From the NCBI RefSeq assembly GCF_030052815.1, contig NC_079494.1, positions 37,806,467-37,870,466 on the forward strand: 64,000 bases of DNA, read 5' to 3'. Position 1 is the first letter of the stretch. Every line of letters begins with the position of its first letter. This DNA is from Hevea brasiliensis (lineage: Eukaryota; Streptophyta; Magnoliopsida; Malpighiales; Euphorbiaceae). Positions 48,254 through 60,366 of this stretch are shown here, in pieces. The notes below the pieces were generated by a model. It saw only the letters and a program-made list of their open reading frames with translations, searched no databases and had not been told where the DNA came from. A program made the translations under genes and the position numbers.

Positions 48254-49044
48254 AGGAACTGAAAATCCAGTTACAAGAGTTGCTGGATAAGGGGTTCATA
48301 CGCCCCAGTGTGTCACCATGGGGAGCTCCAGTGCTGTTTGTAAAGAAGAAGGATGGGACTTTGAGGCTATGCATTGATTACCGGCAGTTAAATAAAGTGA
48401 CTGTGAAGAACAAATATCCATTGCCTAGAATTGATGATTTGTTTGATCAGTTAAAGGGAGCAGGAGTATTTTCTAAGATTAATCTCAGATCAGGGTATCA
48501 TCAGTTGAGGGTGAAGGATGTAGATGTGCCCAAGACTGCATTCAGGACCCGGTATGGGCATTATGAGTTTCTGGTGATGCCCTTTGGCCTAACAAATGCA
48601 CCAGCGGCATTCATGGACCTTATGAACCGTATCTTCCATCCATACCTAGATCGGTTCGTAGTGGTCTTTATTGATGATATTCTGGTGTATTCCAAGACCA
48701 GGGAAGAACATGATGAGCATTTGAGGATTGTTCTGCAAACCCTGAGAGAAAAGAAGCTGTATGCTAAGTTGTCCAAGTGTGACTTTTGGTTGAATGAGAT
48801 TGCATTCCTTGGACACATAGTGTCAGCTGATGGGATTAGGGTGGATCCCAAGAAAATAGAAGCAGTGATGGAATGGAAGCCTCCCAGGAATACAACTGAG
48901 GTTAGAAGCTTCTTGGGGCTAGCTGGGTATTACAGGAGATTTGTGAAGGGATTTTCCTTAATAGCTACTCCAATGACCAAGTTGTTACACAAGAATGTCA
49001 GATTTGACTGGAATGACAAGTGTCGCACCGCTTTGAGAAGTTGA
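48235..49044 (+). pseudogene. Element I reverse transcriptase
   Basis: A nearly complete open RT of about 269 codons: [39 protein letters not shown], then [61 protein letters not shown] and the thumb to DWNDKCR. The FIDD pair is present, but the other catalytic Asp (FSKID in G) is Asn (AAT for GAT), which should abolish polymerisation. A frameshift at about 49028 closes the frame. Confidence 0.93.
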
Positions 49045-49347
49045 AAGCTATGTTGACAGAGGCACCAGCAGCACACAAGGTCGTGAAAGGACTTCGTGGT
49101 CTACAGTGATGCCTCTCATAATGGGTTAGGGTGTGTATTGATGCAAGAGGGGAAAGTGATTGCCTATGCCTCTAGGCAGCTAAGGCCACATGAACAGAAT
49201 TACCCTACCCATGATCTAGAGCTTGCAGTAATTATCTTCGCACTGAAGATATGGAGGCATTACTTGTATGGTGAAAAGTGCTACATTTACACGGACCACA
49301 AAAGCCTGAAATACTTGCCAACCCAGAAGGAGCTCAACCTTAGATAG
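49045..49347 (+). pseudogene. Element I RNase H
   Basis: 49096-49347 encodes [40 protein letters not shown] and [19 protein letters not shown], with the acidic active-site residues in YSDAS, DLELA and YTDHKS. TAG 49345-49347 replaces the CAG (Gln) of A. The 49045-49095 stretch is scrambled relative to G (CAGCAGCACACAAGG against AATGTTAACACAGCC). Confidence 0.88.
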
Positions 49348-50218
49348 AGGCGATGGATTGAGTTCCTGAAAGACTATGATTGTGTAATTGACTACCATCC
49401 TGGGAAGGCAAATGTAGTTGCTGATGCTTTGAGCAGAAAGTCCATCACAGCTTTGAGATTATTGAATGCCCGTCTAACTTTGATTCGAGATGGAGCTATT
49501 TTGGCTGAGTTGCAAGTGAGGCCAAACTCATGACAGATTTTAGAGGGGCAAAAGGCAGATGAAAAGTTAATGGCTATTATGAGCACAATCTCAGAGGGGA
49601 AAGCAACTGACTATGAGGTGAAAGCAGATGGGTGTCTGTATTACAAAGGAAGATTGTGTGTACCGGATGATGGGGAATTGAAAGCCAGTATTCTGAAAGA
49701 GGCACATGCCAGTGTTTATACTATGCACCCAGGAAGTACAAAAATGTATCATGATCTGAAGCTTCAGTATTGGTGGCCTGGTATGAAGAAGGACATAGCT
49801 GACTATGTGACTAAATGCTTGACATGCCAGCAAGTTAAGGCAGAACATCAAGTTCCATCAGGTTTGCTACAGCCTATACGCATACCTGAATGGAAATGGG
49901 ATCGGGTCACCATGGATTTTGTAAGTGGTCTACCTCTCACCCAGAAGAAACATGATGCAGTATGGGTGATAGTAGATAGATTGACGGTCAAGACACTTTC
50001 TCGCCGATTAGACTGACTACTCACTGGAGAAGTTAGCAGAATTGTATATCAGTGAGATAGTTAGACTACATGGAATTCCACTTTCCATCATATCTGATCG
50101 AGACCCAAGGTTTACATCGAGATTCTAGAAGAAGTTGCATGAATCCTTGGGTACACAACTCCACTTCAGCACAGCTTTCCATCCTCAGACGGATGGGCAA
50201 TCCGAAAGAGTAATCCAG
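49348..50218 (+). pseudogene. Element I RNase H end and integrase zinc finger and core
   Basis: After the stop, the frame continues with ADALSR, then 49570-50016 carries the HHCC finger (EAHASVYTMHPGS followed by CLTCQQVK) and [26 protein letters not shown] frameshift at 49985-50010 (GACGGTCAAGACAC against GACAAAGTCAGCAC in A) displaces the rest: [24 protein letters not shown], and [14 protein letters not shown] near 50127 replaces Trp. The DDE residues themselves are conserved. Confidence 0.88.
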
Positions 50219-50293
50219 ATAAACAATTGAAACCAATGGAATTGATACAAATATTGAATTAAAATGATAACAATAACATGAAATAAATGTCAA
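50219..50293 (+). other. Intron-like insert in integrase of I, splice sites lost
   Basis: 75 bp at the same codon boundary as 2556-2630. Donor GT is AT and acceptor AG is AA, both G-to-A, so splicing as in A is no longer possible. It contains in-frame stops. Confidence 0.65.
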
Positions 50294-51055
50294 GTCCTTG
50301 AGGATATGCTGAGGAGTTGTGTCATTGAGTTTGAGGGAAGTTGGGATAGATACCTCCCACTGGCAGAATTTGCATACAACAATAGCTACCAAGCTAGCAT
50401 CCAAATGGCTCCATATGAAGCACTGTATGGGAGAAAATGTAGAACTCCAGTGTGCTGGACTGAATTGGGCGAAGACAAATTGGTGGGGCCAGACCTGGTG
50501 AAACAGACTGAGGAGAAAGTGAAACTAATCAAAGCCAATCTGAAGGTTGCCTCGCATGCATGTAAATCTTATGCCGACCTGAAGAGAAAAGAAATAGAAT
50601 ATGCGGTTGGCGACAAAGTGTTCCTCAAGGTGTCACCGTGGAAGAAGGTATTGAGGTTTGGAAGGAAAGGTAAGTTAAGCCCTAGGTTCATTGGCCCATA
50701 TGAAGTCATTGAACGTGTGGGTCCAGTGGCCTATAGGCTAGCTTTACCACCAGAGCTGGACAAGATCCACAATGTGTTCCACGTGTCCATGCTCAGAAGA
50801 TACCGCTCAGATCCTTCACATGTCATCTCCAGGGAAGAAATTGAAATACAACCGGATCTGACATATGAAGAAGAACCCATACGGATCCTAGCTCGGGAAG
50901 TAAAAGAATTGAGGAACAAGCAGATTCCACTGGTGAAAGTGCTTTGGAGGCACCACAACACCGAGGAGGCAACTTGGGAAAGTGAAGAGACGATGAGGCA
51001 ACAGTTCCCTCAACTGTTTGCATCAGGTAAATTTCGAGGACGAAATTTAAATTAG
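50294..51055 (+). pseudogene. Element I integrase C-terminus and chromodomain-like tail
   Basis: Open from VLEDMLRSC (frame offset at the lost acceptor) to TAG 51053-51055, about 250 codons. LAEFAYNNSYQAS, YGRKCRTPVCW, GPY/F module FIGPYEVIERVGPVAYRL, and the chromodomain-like end RILAREVKELRNKQIPLVKV with WRHHNTEEATWESEE. It matches A across its length. CGCATGCATGTAAATC at about 50553 replaces CAGACAGACAGAAATC of A without a shift. Confidence 0.92.
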
Positions 51056-51065
51056 AGGGGAAGAG
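51054..51065 (+). other. Polypurine tract of element I
   Basis: AGAGGGGAAGAG next to the 3' LTR start at 51067. Confidence 0.88.
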
Positions 51066-51066
51066 T

Positions 51067-54000
51067 TGTAACACCCTCCCAGAGCAACTCAGTACATTCT
51101 ACTGCTCCGTGACCTGGTCCGGACAGTTAGAACGTTCGGAAAAATATTTAAACTAAAGTGAGGAACCATAATTAACTCAAATATTAATAAGAAAAATTTA
51201 GGAAAAATTTTAGAAATAAAATACAACCAAGTTAAACGAGCCGGTGCCCTAGCGATGGGTAACCCAGAGGGAAGTTGCGGTTCTCGCAACTAGGAGCCCT
51301 AGACCCGGGGGAAAAATTATAAAATAATTTTTGGGACTCCAGAGAAGGGTTATTGGGGTTCCCATGGCATTAGAATGCCAAGAAAATACCTAGAAAAATT
51401 TTTCAATCGGTACAAACAATTTTGACCCGTTAAGCCAAACGGAGGGCATTTTGGTATTTCGCCTTCAGAGGTGATTTTTGGCCAACTTGTCCAGTTGAGT
51501 AAATAATTAATATGATATAAAATATGAATAAACATTTCTAAAAAATTAAATTGAAAATGAGTAGTGATGAAAAGAAAAGAAAAATGAAATAAAAAGCAAA
51601 TTATGACATAATGTGATGTCATTAAAAGTTACAACCAATTGCATTCAAACAACCAATTAACTAACTAATAAAAAAAGAGATAAATATGACCAAAGAAATA
51701 AAAAAAATACAGCAGCCATCCTTTTCCCTCTTACCAGCCGAAACCTCTCCCTCTTCTCCCTCCATTGATGTTCAACCAAAAAGCTTCATTTCTCCCTTTG
51801 TTACACCACTAAACCCTAAACCCCTTTCATTAAAACTTGACCACACCTCTTGGGGAAGTGTTTGGCAGCCTAGAAAAGGAAGGAAAGTGAAGTTAAGCTT
51901 GGGGAAAATTCTGCCACTTAAAGGTTAGTGCACCTATCTATTTAAAACTCTTACTTTCTATGTTAGGGACTTGAAATCAACATGAACTTGTGACTTAAAT
52001 GAACAAAAGTTAAGTGTATGTAGCCCATGGATTTCGGCTGCCCCTAAGTAAGGAACAAGATTGAGTGTTTTGATGGACTTGGAGTGCACTAGAGATTATG
52101 TTTAAAGTATGTAAATATAAGTATAATGGATTAGTTAGTTAATTAAAGCATGTTGTGAAAACTAATATGGGAATTAGGGTTTTGAGAAGTGAAAATTTGG
52201 CTTGGCTTAGGAAATTGTTAGAGAACATTTTAATGGTCAATTAGTGACCATTTTAGGTAAGTTGACCATAATTTGGACTGAAATATAGCATGGCAAAGTG
52301 AATGAGTATGTCGCCTAGGACAAGAAAGAAGGGTGGCTGTGATTCCAGCCCACTTAGACAGCCATAACTTTGGCTGTGTAGGTCCAATTGGTGTTTGGCC
52401 AATTGGACATGAAACTAGGCTTATAATGGCACATTTTTGCTGAAGAAACCATGCCCAAAAGACCAAAGCAAGTGGATCAAAAGTTGGCCCCAATCTGGAT
52501 ACCCTGCAATAGCACCTGCAGAAATGACCAAATGAACAGTGTTCATTTGGCCATAACTCACTGTAGAAATGGTCAATTGACCTGAAATATTTACAGCAAC
52601 AAGCTAAGACATAGACAAACAACTTTCATGAAGAAACCTACACCAAATTATGACCAGAACCTAACCCAAATGGCAGTGACAGTCACTATTCATAGTACTA
52701 TAGATTTGGTAATTCTGCAGTTTTTCCAATCCGGCCAGCTATGGTTTTTGGACCATATCTGGAGCTACAAAACTCTAAATGGAGTGATTCAAAAAAATAA
52801 ATTCAACTAGACAACATAAGGAACAACTTTCATGTTTACCATTTCCTCAAATTCCCACTGCAACAGTGCTTAATGGAACAGTAATATTAGGCTTCAAAAA
52901 CTGAAAATTCTGCCCTCTTGGTTTTAAGTTTAGAAATGGTATGGGTGCTCATTTCCAACAAGTTTTAAATGTAAAATGTGGTACATTGAGGGTGTTAAAA
53001 CCAATACACCTATTTTCTATCCAAAAGTCAACATTTTTGTTGACCAATGAGGTGAATAGTGACACCAAAACTTGAAATTCAAAAATTAAAGAATTTAAAA
53101 GTATCAAATGCCCTAGTATACCTAACAAGATTGGTTTGGATAGTTTGGCATGCCAATAGGGTTCAGTTAGCAGTACTGCACATGGCAATATGCCATTCTG
53201 TGATTTTATGGCTTTTAGCCATTCTGACCTTGTATGGAGATGTGGCCTCGTGCCTAATATTATATACAGCTTATTAGCTGTTCTGTTGCACACCGGGAGA
53301 TACATATGTGACCGATGGTGTGACGGCCCGAGGTACTTGATACCCAAAGCGCGGTTACCCGCTTATCCAAATTACTGCCTAGTATAGGTTACTTGGGTAA
53401 TCAAATGAATGAAAGTGGACAAAGTTAATGATATACAAATTCAAAAAAAATGAAACATATACATTCACTACATATTTATTTTCTTTCTATTTCTTTTATT
53501 TTATTATTGCACCACTAAGCATTATTGCTTAGCGCGTTGCTTTTGCCACGCGTAGGTTCTGGAGATACAGATCGTGAGCCCGAGATCGCAGATCGGGTGA
53601 GTCCATCCTGTAGTTCTGCACAGTGTCCGTGTCACCTCAACTTCTGCAGTGCATCGGTAGGGCACTAGGTGTCATTTTGTAACTAAATTTTTATTTTCTC
53701 ATATGTATTTAGAATTATGTAATATATTTTGATGTTCATGTAAATTATGAAAATTGTATTTGTGAATGGAAAAGTAAATATATAATTGTGATTTATACTT
53801 GATTATCACATGTGATGGATGATTGAGAACTAAAATTGAGAAATGTTGTTGAGATTTTGATATTGGAGTTTGAGATGATGAGACATGAATATTGGAAGTG
53901 TTTTTCACAGGTTTCGAAGAACTGTTTTCTCCATTTTTTAGCCAGATCACTGCGGATTTTCTTTAAAATTTTCGGAACCTCAAATAAATAATAATTTTGA

Positions 54001-54135
54001 TAAATGGCTTAAATAAATTATATTTCATAAACTATATTCAAAATTATGACAATAATTGATTAAGGAAAAATAGAGTGTGCCGATACACCGTGTGGCATTG
54101 CTTACTCTGTATGTCAGACACTAAGGGGTGTCACA
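51067..54135 (+). repeat. 3' LTR of element I (3069 bp)
   Basis: TGTAACACCC to GGGGTGTCACA, followed by TCCAG and G's protease. Donor-like AAG/GTTAGTG at 51921-51930, GTCCAATTGG/CCAATTGGAC near 52382-52408, paired stem-loops 53515-53552. It keeps the segment of about 108 bp that LTR H lacks. Short scrambled spots occur at 51085-51115, 52309-52331, 53345-53380 and 54108-54125. Confidence 0.93.
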
Positions 54136-55459
54136 TCCAGGATCCACTCCTGCCTACATGTGCATCAAACTACCCCTAGCGAGGGGCATTCCAGTAGAGG
54201 AGTGTGATCACGACATTCGGGTCACAATTCCACTAGGCCACAGTGTGATAGTGAATAAAGTGTATAAAGGTTGCCCGTTGAGGATTCAGGGGTATGAATT
54301 CTCGGCAGACCTAATTGAATTGCCCTTCCACGAGTTTGACGTGATTTTGATAATGGATTGGTTGTCACGTCATCAGGCAATAGTTGATTGAAAATTGAAG
54401 AGGATTTCTCTAAAAACTTCTAAGGGTAATGAGATCACTGTTGTGGGTGAAAGGATAGATTTCCTGTCCAATGTTATCTCAGCCACGGTTGCAAAAAGAT
54501 TGATGAGAAAAGGCTGTGAAGCTTACCTAGCACATGTGGTTGATACTAGGCAGGCTAAGCCAAACTTGGGTGACATACCCACAGTAAGAGACTTCCCAAA
54601 TGTATTTCCTGAAGAGTTGCCTGGTTTACCACCAGAAAGGGAAGTTGAATTTGCTATTGAGGTAATGCCGGGTACAGCACCCATTTCTATTGCTCCTTAT
54701 AGGATGGCACCCACTGAATTGAGGGAGTTGAAAACTCAGTTGCAAGAGTTGCTTGATAAGGGGTTCATACGCCCCAGTGTGTCACCATGGGGAGCTCCGG
54801 TGCTGTTTGTGAAGAAGAAGAATGGAACCTTGAGATTGTGCATTGATTACCGGCAGTTGAACAAGGTAACTGTGAAGAATAAATATCCATTACCTAGAAT
54901 TGACGATCTGTTTGATCAGTTGAAGGGAGCCGGTGTATTTTCAAAAATTGATCTCAGATCAGGGTATCATCAGTTGAGGGTAAAGGATGCAGATGTGCCA
55001 AAAACTGCATTCAGAACCCGGTATGGGCACTATGAATTTCTAGTGATGCCGTTTGGGTTAACAAATGCACCAGCAGCATTTATGGACTTTATGAACCGTA
55101 TCTTCCATCCATACTTAGATCGGTTTGTAGTGGTCTTTATTGATGATATTCTGGTGTATTCCAAGACCAAGGAAGAACATGATAAACATTTGAGGATTGT
55201 TCTGCAAACCCTGCGAGAAATGAAGTCAGATGCTAATTTGTCCAAGTGTGACTTCTGGATGAGTGAGATCTCTTTTCTTGGACACATAGTGTCAGCTGAA
55301 GGGATTAGAGTGGATCCCAAAAAGATAGAAGCAGTGATGGAATGGAAGCCTCCCAGAAATACAACTGAGGTCAAAAGTTTCTTGGGGCTAGCTGGGTATT
55401 ACAAAAGATTTGTGAAGGGATTTTCCTTAATAGCTGCTCCAATGACCAAGTTGTTATAA
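54136..55459 (+). pseudogene. Element G protease and RT (second, longer copy)
   Basis: Frame 54128-54391 gives PGSTPAYMC and LPFHEFDVILIMDWLSRHQA, then TGA 54389-54391 replacing a Cys codon. 54395-55459 is open for 354 codons: [75 protein letters not shown], ending at TAA 55457-55459. Both catalytic RT motifs are intact, so this is the best RT in the window apart from its flanking stops. The first 95 bp after the LTR differ from the duplicate at 35692 by an unusual cluster of A-to-C and T-to-G changes. Confidence 0.92.
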
Positions 55460-56527
55460 AAGAATGTCAGATTTGACTGGAATGACAAGTGTCAGGCTAG
55501 TTTTGAGAAGTTAAAGGCTATGTTGACAGAGGCACCAATGTTAACACAGCCAGTGTTGGGAAAGGATTTTGTGGTCTACAGTGATGCCTCTCATAATAGG
55601 TTAGGGTGTGTATTGATGCAAGAGGGGAAGGTGGTCGCTTATGCTTCCAGACAGCTACGGCCACATGAACAGAATTACCCTACCCATGATCTAGAGCTTG
55701 CAGCAATTATCTTCGCGCTGAAAATATGGAGGCACTACTTATATGGTGAAAAGTGCTATATTTACACAGACCACAAAAGTCTAAAATATTTGCCAACCCA
55801 AAAGGAGCTCAATCTTAGACAGAAGCGATAGATTGAGTTCCTAAAGGACTATGATTGTGTGATAGATTATCATCTTGGGAAGGCAAATGTAGTTGCTGAT
55901 GCTTTAAGCAGGCAGTCCATCATAGCTTTAAGATCACTAAATGCCTGTATGTCCTTAGCTCAAGATGGAGCTATTTTGGCTGAGTTGCAAGTAAGGCCAA
56001 CCCTGCTACAGTAGATACAAGATGGGCAAAGGGTAGATGAAAAAATAATGGCCATTATGGGTAAAATTCATGAGGGGAAGGAAACTGAATATGAGGTGAA
56101 AGCAGATGGGTGTCTATACTACAGAGGAAGAGTGTGTGTACCAGATGATGGGGAACTGAAGACTAGTATTCTGAAAGAAGCACACACTAGTGTTTATGCT
56201 ATGCACCCAGGGAGCACAAAAATGTATAATGATTTGAAGCCTCATTATTGGTGGCCTGGTATGAACAGGGATATAGCTGACTATGTGACTAAGTGTTTGA
56301 CATGTCAGCAAGTCAAAGCAGAACATCAAGTTCCATTAGGATTGCTATAGCCTATAAGCATACCTGAATGGAAATGGGACCGGGTCACTATGAATTTTGT
56401 TAGTGGTCTACCTCTCACCCAAAGAAAGCATGATACAGTGTGGGTGATAGTGGATAGATTGACAAAGTCAGCACATTTTCTGCCAGTTAGGACTGACTAC
56501 TCACTGGAGAAGCTAGCAGAATTGTAT
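55460..56527 (+). pseudogene. Element G RNase H and integrase, truncated
   Basis: RNase H 55520-55831 ([39 protein letters not shown]) ends at TAG where W is expected; another TAG interrupts near 56012. Integrase finger 56048-56350 ([21 protein letters not shown]), TAG 56348-56350 for Gln; core from 56390 ([30 protein letters not shown]). Pol stops abruptly after KLAELY at 56527, where LTR sequence starts, so two of the three core acidic residues and the chromodomain are lost. Confidence 0.9.
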
Positions 56528-58605
56528 GAAGTTAGGGTTTTATTTGTGGTGAGTTTAATGAAGTTAAAAGACCATCATGGCAGCCCACAATATGTACCCA
56601 CGAAGTGGATTGATGAAACACAAGTTAAATGCATGATTTGAGATGTTAGGGTTAGGGTTTGGGTATAAAATGGAGACTTTAATTATTTAATGATGAAAGT
56701 GAGTTTTAATGGTCAATTAGTGACCATTTGGTTATGTGTAAACAAGAAATGAGGTGGTTTGATTAGTGGGAATTACAGTTGGTGTGGCTGCCCATGGTGA
56801 CCTATAGAATCGGACATGAGTTCAGCAGGTTTGGGCAGCCATAACTTGAATTGTAGAGGTTCAATTGGTGCAAGGCCAATTGGAAATGAAACTAGACACA
56901 TAATGGCACAACTTTTTTGAAGAAACCATGCCCATAAAACCAAACCAAGTGGACCAAGAGCTTGCCCCAATCTGGGTGAACTGCAGTCTGTTTCTGTAGA
57001 ATGACCAAATGAACAGTGATTGTTCATTTGGCCATAACTCAGTGTAGAATGGTCCAATTGACCTGAAATTTTACCAGCAACAAGTTGAGATGTAGACCAA
57101 CAACTTTCATGAGGAAACCTAACCCAAATTATGACGAGAACCTATCCAACAAGTGAGTTACAATCACCATTCACTGCACTGTAGATATGGTCAGCCTAGA
57201 AAATTTTCAATCCGGCCAGTTGTGGTTTTTAGACCATAACTTGAGCTACAAAACTCCAAATGCAGTGATTCAAAAAAGGAAATTCAACTAGACAAAATAA
57301 GGAACAACTTTCATGTTTATCATTTTGCTAAATTCCCACTGCAAAAATGACTAATGGAACAGTAAAAATGAAGCATGAAAACTGAAATTTCTGCTCAATT
57401 AGCATTAAGCTTAGAAATGGTATGGGCAACCAATACCAACAAATTTTCAATGCAAAATGTGGTATGTTGGGAGTATTAAAACCAATGTACCTATTGTAAA
57501 ACTCAAAAGTGTAAAATGCCCTAGTATACCTAACAAGATTGGTTTGGATAGCTTGGCATGCCAATAGGGTTCTGTTAGCAGTACTGCATATGGCTTCATG
57601 CCATTCTGTGTTTCATAGCTTTCCCATGCCATTCTGTGAAATAATAGCCTTTGGCTATGTTATTTGAGTTAATATGCTTGGGTTTTAACCCTGATCATTA
57701 TTACAGCTTATTAGTTGTTCTGTTGCACACCAGGAGACATAGTGTGACCGATGGTGTGATGGTCCGAGGTACTTAGTACCCAGTACCAGTTTAACCATTT
57801 ATCCAGTCCAGTCAACTAGTATGGGTTACTCGGGCAATGATAATAAACCTTACCAAATTTTAAGTGAATAATACTGCAAATAATACCAGAAATTAAGTCT
57901 ACCCAAAAATGAAATCATACATTCTGCATAATTTTTTTTTCTATTTTATTTTATTTTATATTGTCACCACTAAGCAAAATTGCTTAGCGCGTTGCTTTTG
58001 CCATGCACAGGTATTGGAGACCTAGCTGGGGAGCCCAGCAGACACCAGACAGGGTGAGCCTACAAAGCTGCATCAGGAGTTCAGAGTCACCTCACATCTG
58101 CACTGCATATGGTAGGACATTAGGATTATAGGTGGCCCTTTTGTATTTTGAATTTTGTATTAGTTTGGATTGTAACTATAAACTCCTGTAATTATGTATT
58201 AATGTAAATATATGAAATTTTATATTATTGAGTGTTGATTGATGAAATGTTGAGAATTATTTGTGAATATGCTTCAAGTGATGAAGTGAATAGAAAAGTT
58301 TTGAAAATAGTATTGTGATTTGAGATTGAGATTTTGAGATTGGCTTGAAGGTGTATAATGGAGTTTGGATTTGGAAATTATTTTGGAAGTGTTTTTAAAC
58401 AGGTTTAGAAGAACTGTTTTTCCAATTTACAGCCCGCACTCTGCCGGATTTTCTATAAAATTTATGGTTAAAATTCAGATTTACAAAAATTTAAAATAAA
58501 TGAATTAAAAAGGGATAAATTGTAATAGAAACATAAATTGGTGCTCCAGCACACTGAGTGACATAACTTGCTCGGCTACACTGTAGACGGGTAAGGGGTG
58601 TCACA
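56528..58605 (+). repeat. 3' LTR of element G (5'-truncated)
   Basis: Matches 29107-31253, ends GGGGTGTCACA. It lacks about 74 bp at 57498 between ATTGT direct repeats, and a smaller piece near 58232. Inverted repeat at 56862-56884; paired stem-loops at 57970-58008, with the second decayed from ACGCGC to ATGCAC by CpG loss. The 58606 flank is LTR D1. Confidence 0.9.
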
Positions 58606-60366
58606 GGAAATAAAGTTAAGACAATAAGGAATAATTTCTATAAGAAAACTTAGCCAAATTCTAACAGCAATATGACCAATGGAACAGTTCAAAACAGGAC
58701 ACCAAAACTGAAAATTTGCAATTTTGCCTAAAAGACTTAAAATTTGAGAAAACAACCAAAACCAATAAATTAGGTAACTAAAATGTGGTATATGAGTGAA
58801 ATTGGAATTTCCATACCTATTAAGCATTAGAAAGTCAACAAATTGACTTGAATAGTGTCATGAATAGTAACCCCAAAATACAAATTTTAAAGAACGTCAA
58901 GTTTAGCATATTAAAGCTAGGTATAAGTAGATTTGAATTTATTTTTGGAGTTATGATAAATCGTGATATTGAAACACTATGAAACTGTGTGTTTCAGTGG
59001 AAAGGAATACCGGGAAAGAACCCGAGGCATCGAGTCAAGGCCAAGAGGTGACTCGTATAAGGTTTGTGCACAACATAGAATTTCTATAAATTTTCTTCTG
59101 CACATTGTTTTGAATGAATTGAAATATTACATTGTGACAACATTGTCTTGAAATGTTTATTATGCTTTTGATTTAAATAGTTGAAAGGCTACTTGTTTGT
59201 GTTTGACATGGCAATAAATGTTTAGTAAATTGTTAAGATAGTTTTGAAACCACAATGTCATGACCTTATATTTGAATACCTCACTAGCATGAATAGTGGG
59301 GGAAATCAGTTTCGAATTTCAATTCCTTCTCTGGCTGAAGTGTTGAGGTGTGTGCCAGTGAAGAAGAAAAAGAATGGGTTCCCATATATTTTAGGTAGCT
59401 AGCCTTGTGATGTGACTTCTCATAAGCCTCTGGCTATTGAGATTAATATGTTTCGAATGGCATGATGTAACTGTGTGTTTTTATGAAATTTGTTTTAAGA
59501 CTTAAGAAATGAAATTGTTTGGATTAAAATTTTATAAGTCATGTTTTGAATTTATTGCTCATGTTCAATTTAATTTTTGAATAAGTATGATTTAAATTTC
59601 ACATAAAGATTATTTTAGTATTTTGTACACCACTGAGTCATAGTACTCAGTGATGGCTGTTATTGCTATCACAGATATAGAGACTAGAGGAGTAGCAGAG
59701 TGAGCTACTAAGGATTGTGGAGCCACCTTCCCTGAAGTTTTATCGCGTATATTTTATACCCTGATTGTAAATATTATGTTGATGTGTGTAGATGTATGTA
59801 AATGTAGAAAATGGTCATGAGCAGTTGTATAAAGTTGGTAATAATATTAGTTTGGATTTTTCTAATGTAAATTTTGGATGAATGTAAATTGTTTTAATTT
59901 TAATGAAGTATGAATGAAAGTATTTTGCTTTAATTTGAATGAAATTATTTAGTATTATTTTGGATGTTATTTGAATTGAAAATTACTGATTTGAATTTTT
60001 GAAATTTGAGAAATGATGTTGAAATTGGTTGTCATGGATGTTGATTTGATAAAGTTGATGAGTTAAATCATTGAAGTGCTTTTTACAGGTATTTGAAGAA
60101 CTGTTTTCTCAAAATACAGACGGCAATCTGCCGAAATTTTTATAAAATTTGCGGAAAAATAAAATGTGATAAAAATCTTAACTAGTTTTCAAACTCTAAT
60201 TAAATGTTTTGATATCTACTAGAAAATGCTCACCACTTAATAAAAGTAAGAAAATTGTTTTAAAATCCCGTGTAGGGTGCTTAATGAGTTATCGGTAGGT
60301 GAAGTTCGGTAGTTCATTAGGTATTCTATAGGATCATGTTATGCCTTACAGAGGGGTAAGGTGTGA
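58606..60366 (+). repeat. LTR D1, 3' portion
   Basis: Resumes D1 after G. Compared with D2, about 230 bp between the two D1 halves are missing (equivalent to about 61877-62106). Paired stem-loops at 59633-59672 (CTGAGT/ACTCAG and GTGAT/ATCAC). It ends GGTAAGGTGTGA, directly joined to D2. The ORFs here are short and unconvincing. Confidence 0.82.

Larger units (their letters stand above)
46205..54135 (+). mobile_element. Element I: nearly full-length gypsy chromovirus (interior and 3' LTR)
   Basis: PBS, leader, gag, protease, RT, RNase H, integrase, chromodomain tail, purine tract and intact 3' LTR. Only the 5' LTR is cut down, to the tail at 37402-37483 plus 46140-46204. The right flank TCCAG (54136-54140) is G's protease, and the matching left flank is at 32703-32707, so I entered G's protease gene. 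It is the closest relative of A. Several stops, frameshifts and an RT active-site change disable it. Confidence 0.92.
28868..58605 (+). mobile_element. Element G: gypsy chromovirus split by a nested complex of about 21.4 kb
   Basis: Pieces in order: 5' LTR lacking its start (28868-31253), PBS, gag to protease (31382-32707), nested insertions (32708-54135), pol from protease to integrase core (54136-56527), and a 3' LTR lacking its start (56528-58605). The two LTR pieces are close copies. The integrase C-terminus, chromodomain, purine tract and first part of the 3' LTR were removed by one deletion at 56527/56528. The right flank in LTR D1 is GGAAA. Confidence 0.85.

Noticed and set aside
58963..59151. 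Small open frame in LTR D1
   Set aside because: It is not preserved in D2 or B, where the same LTR interval has stops.
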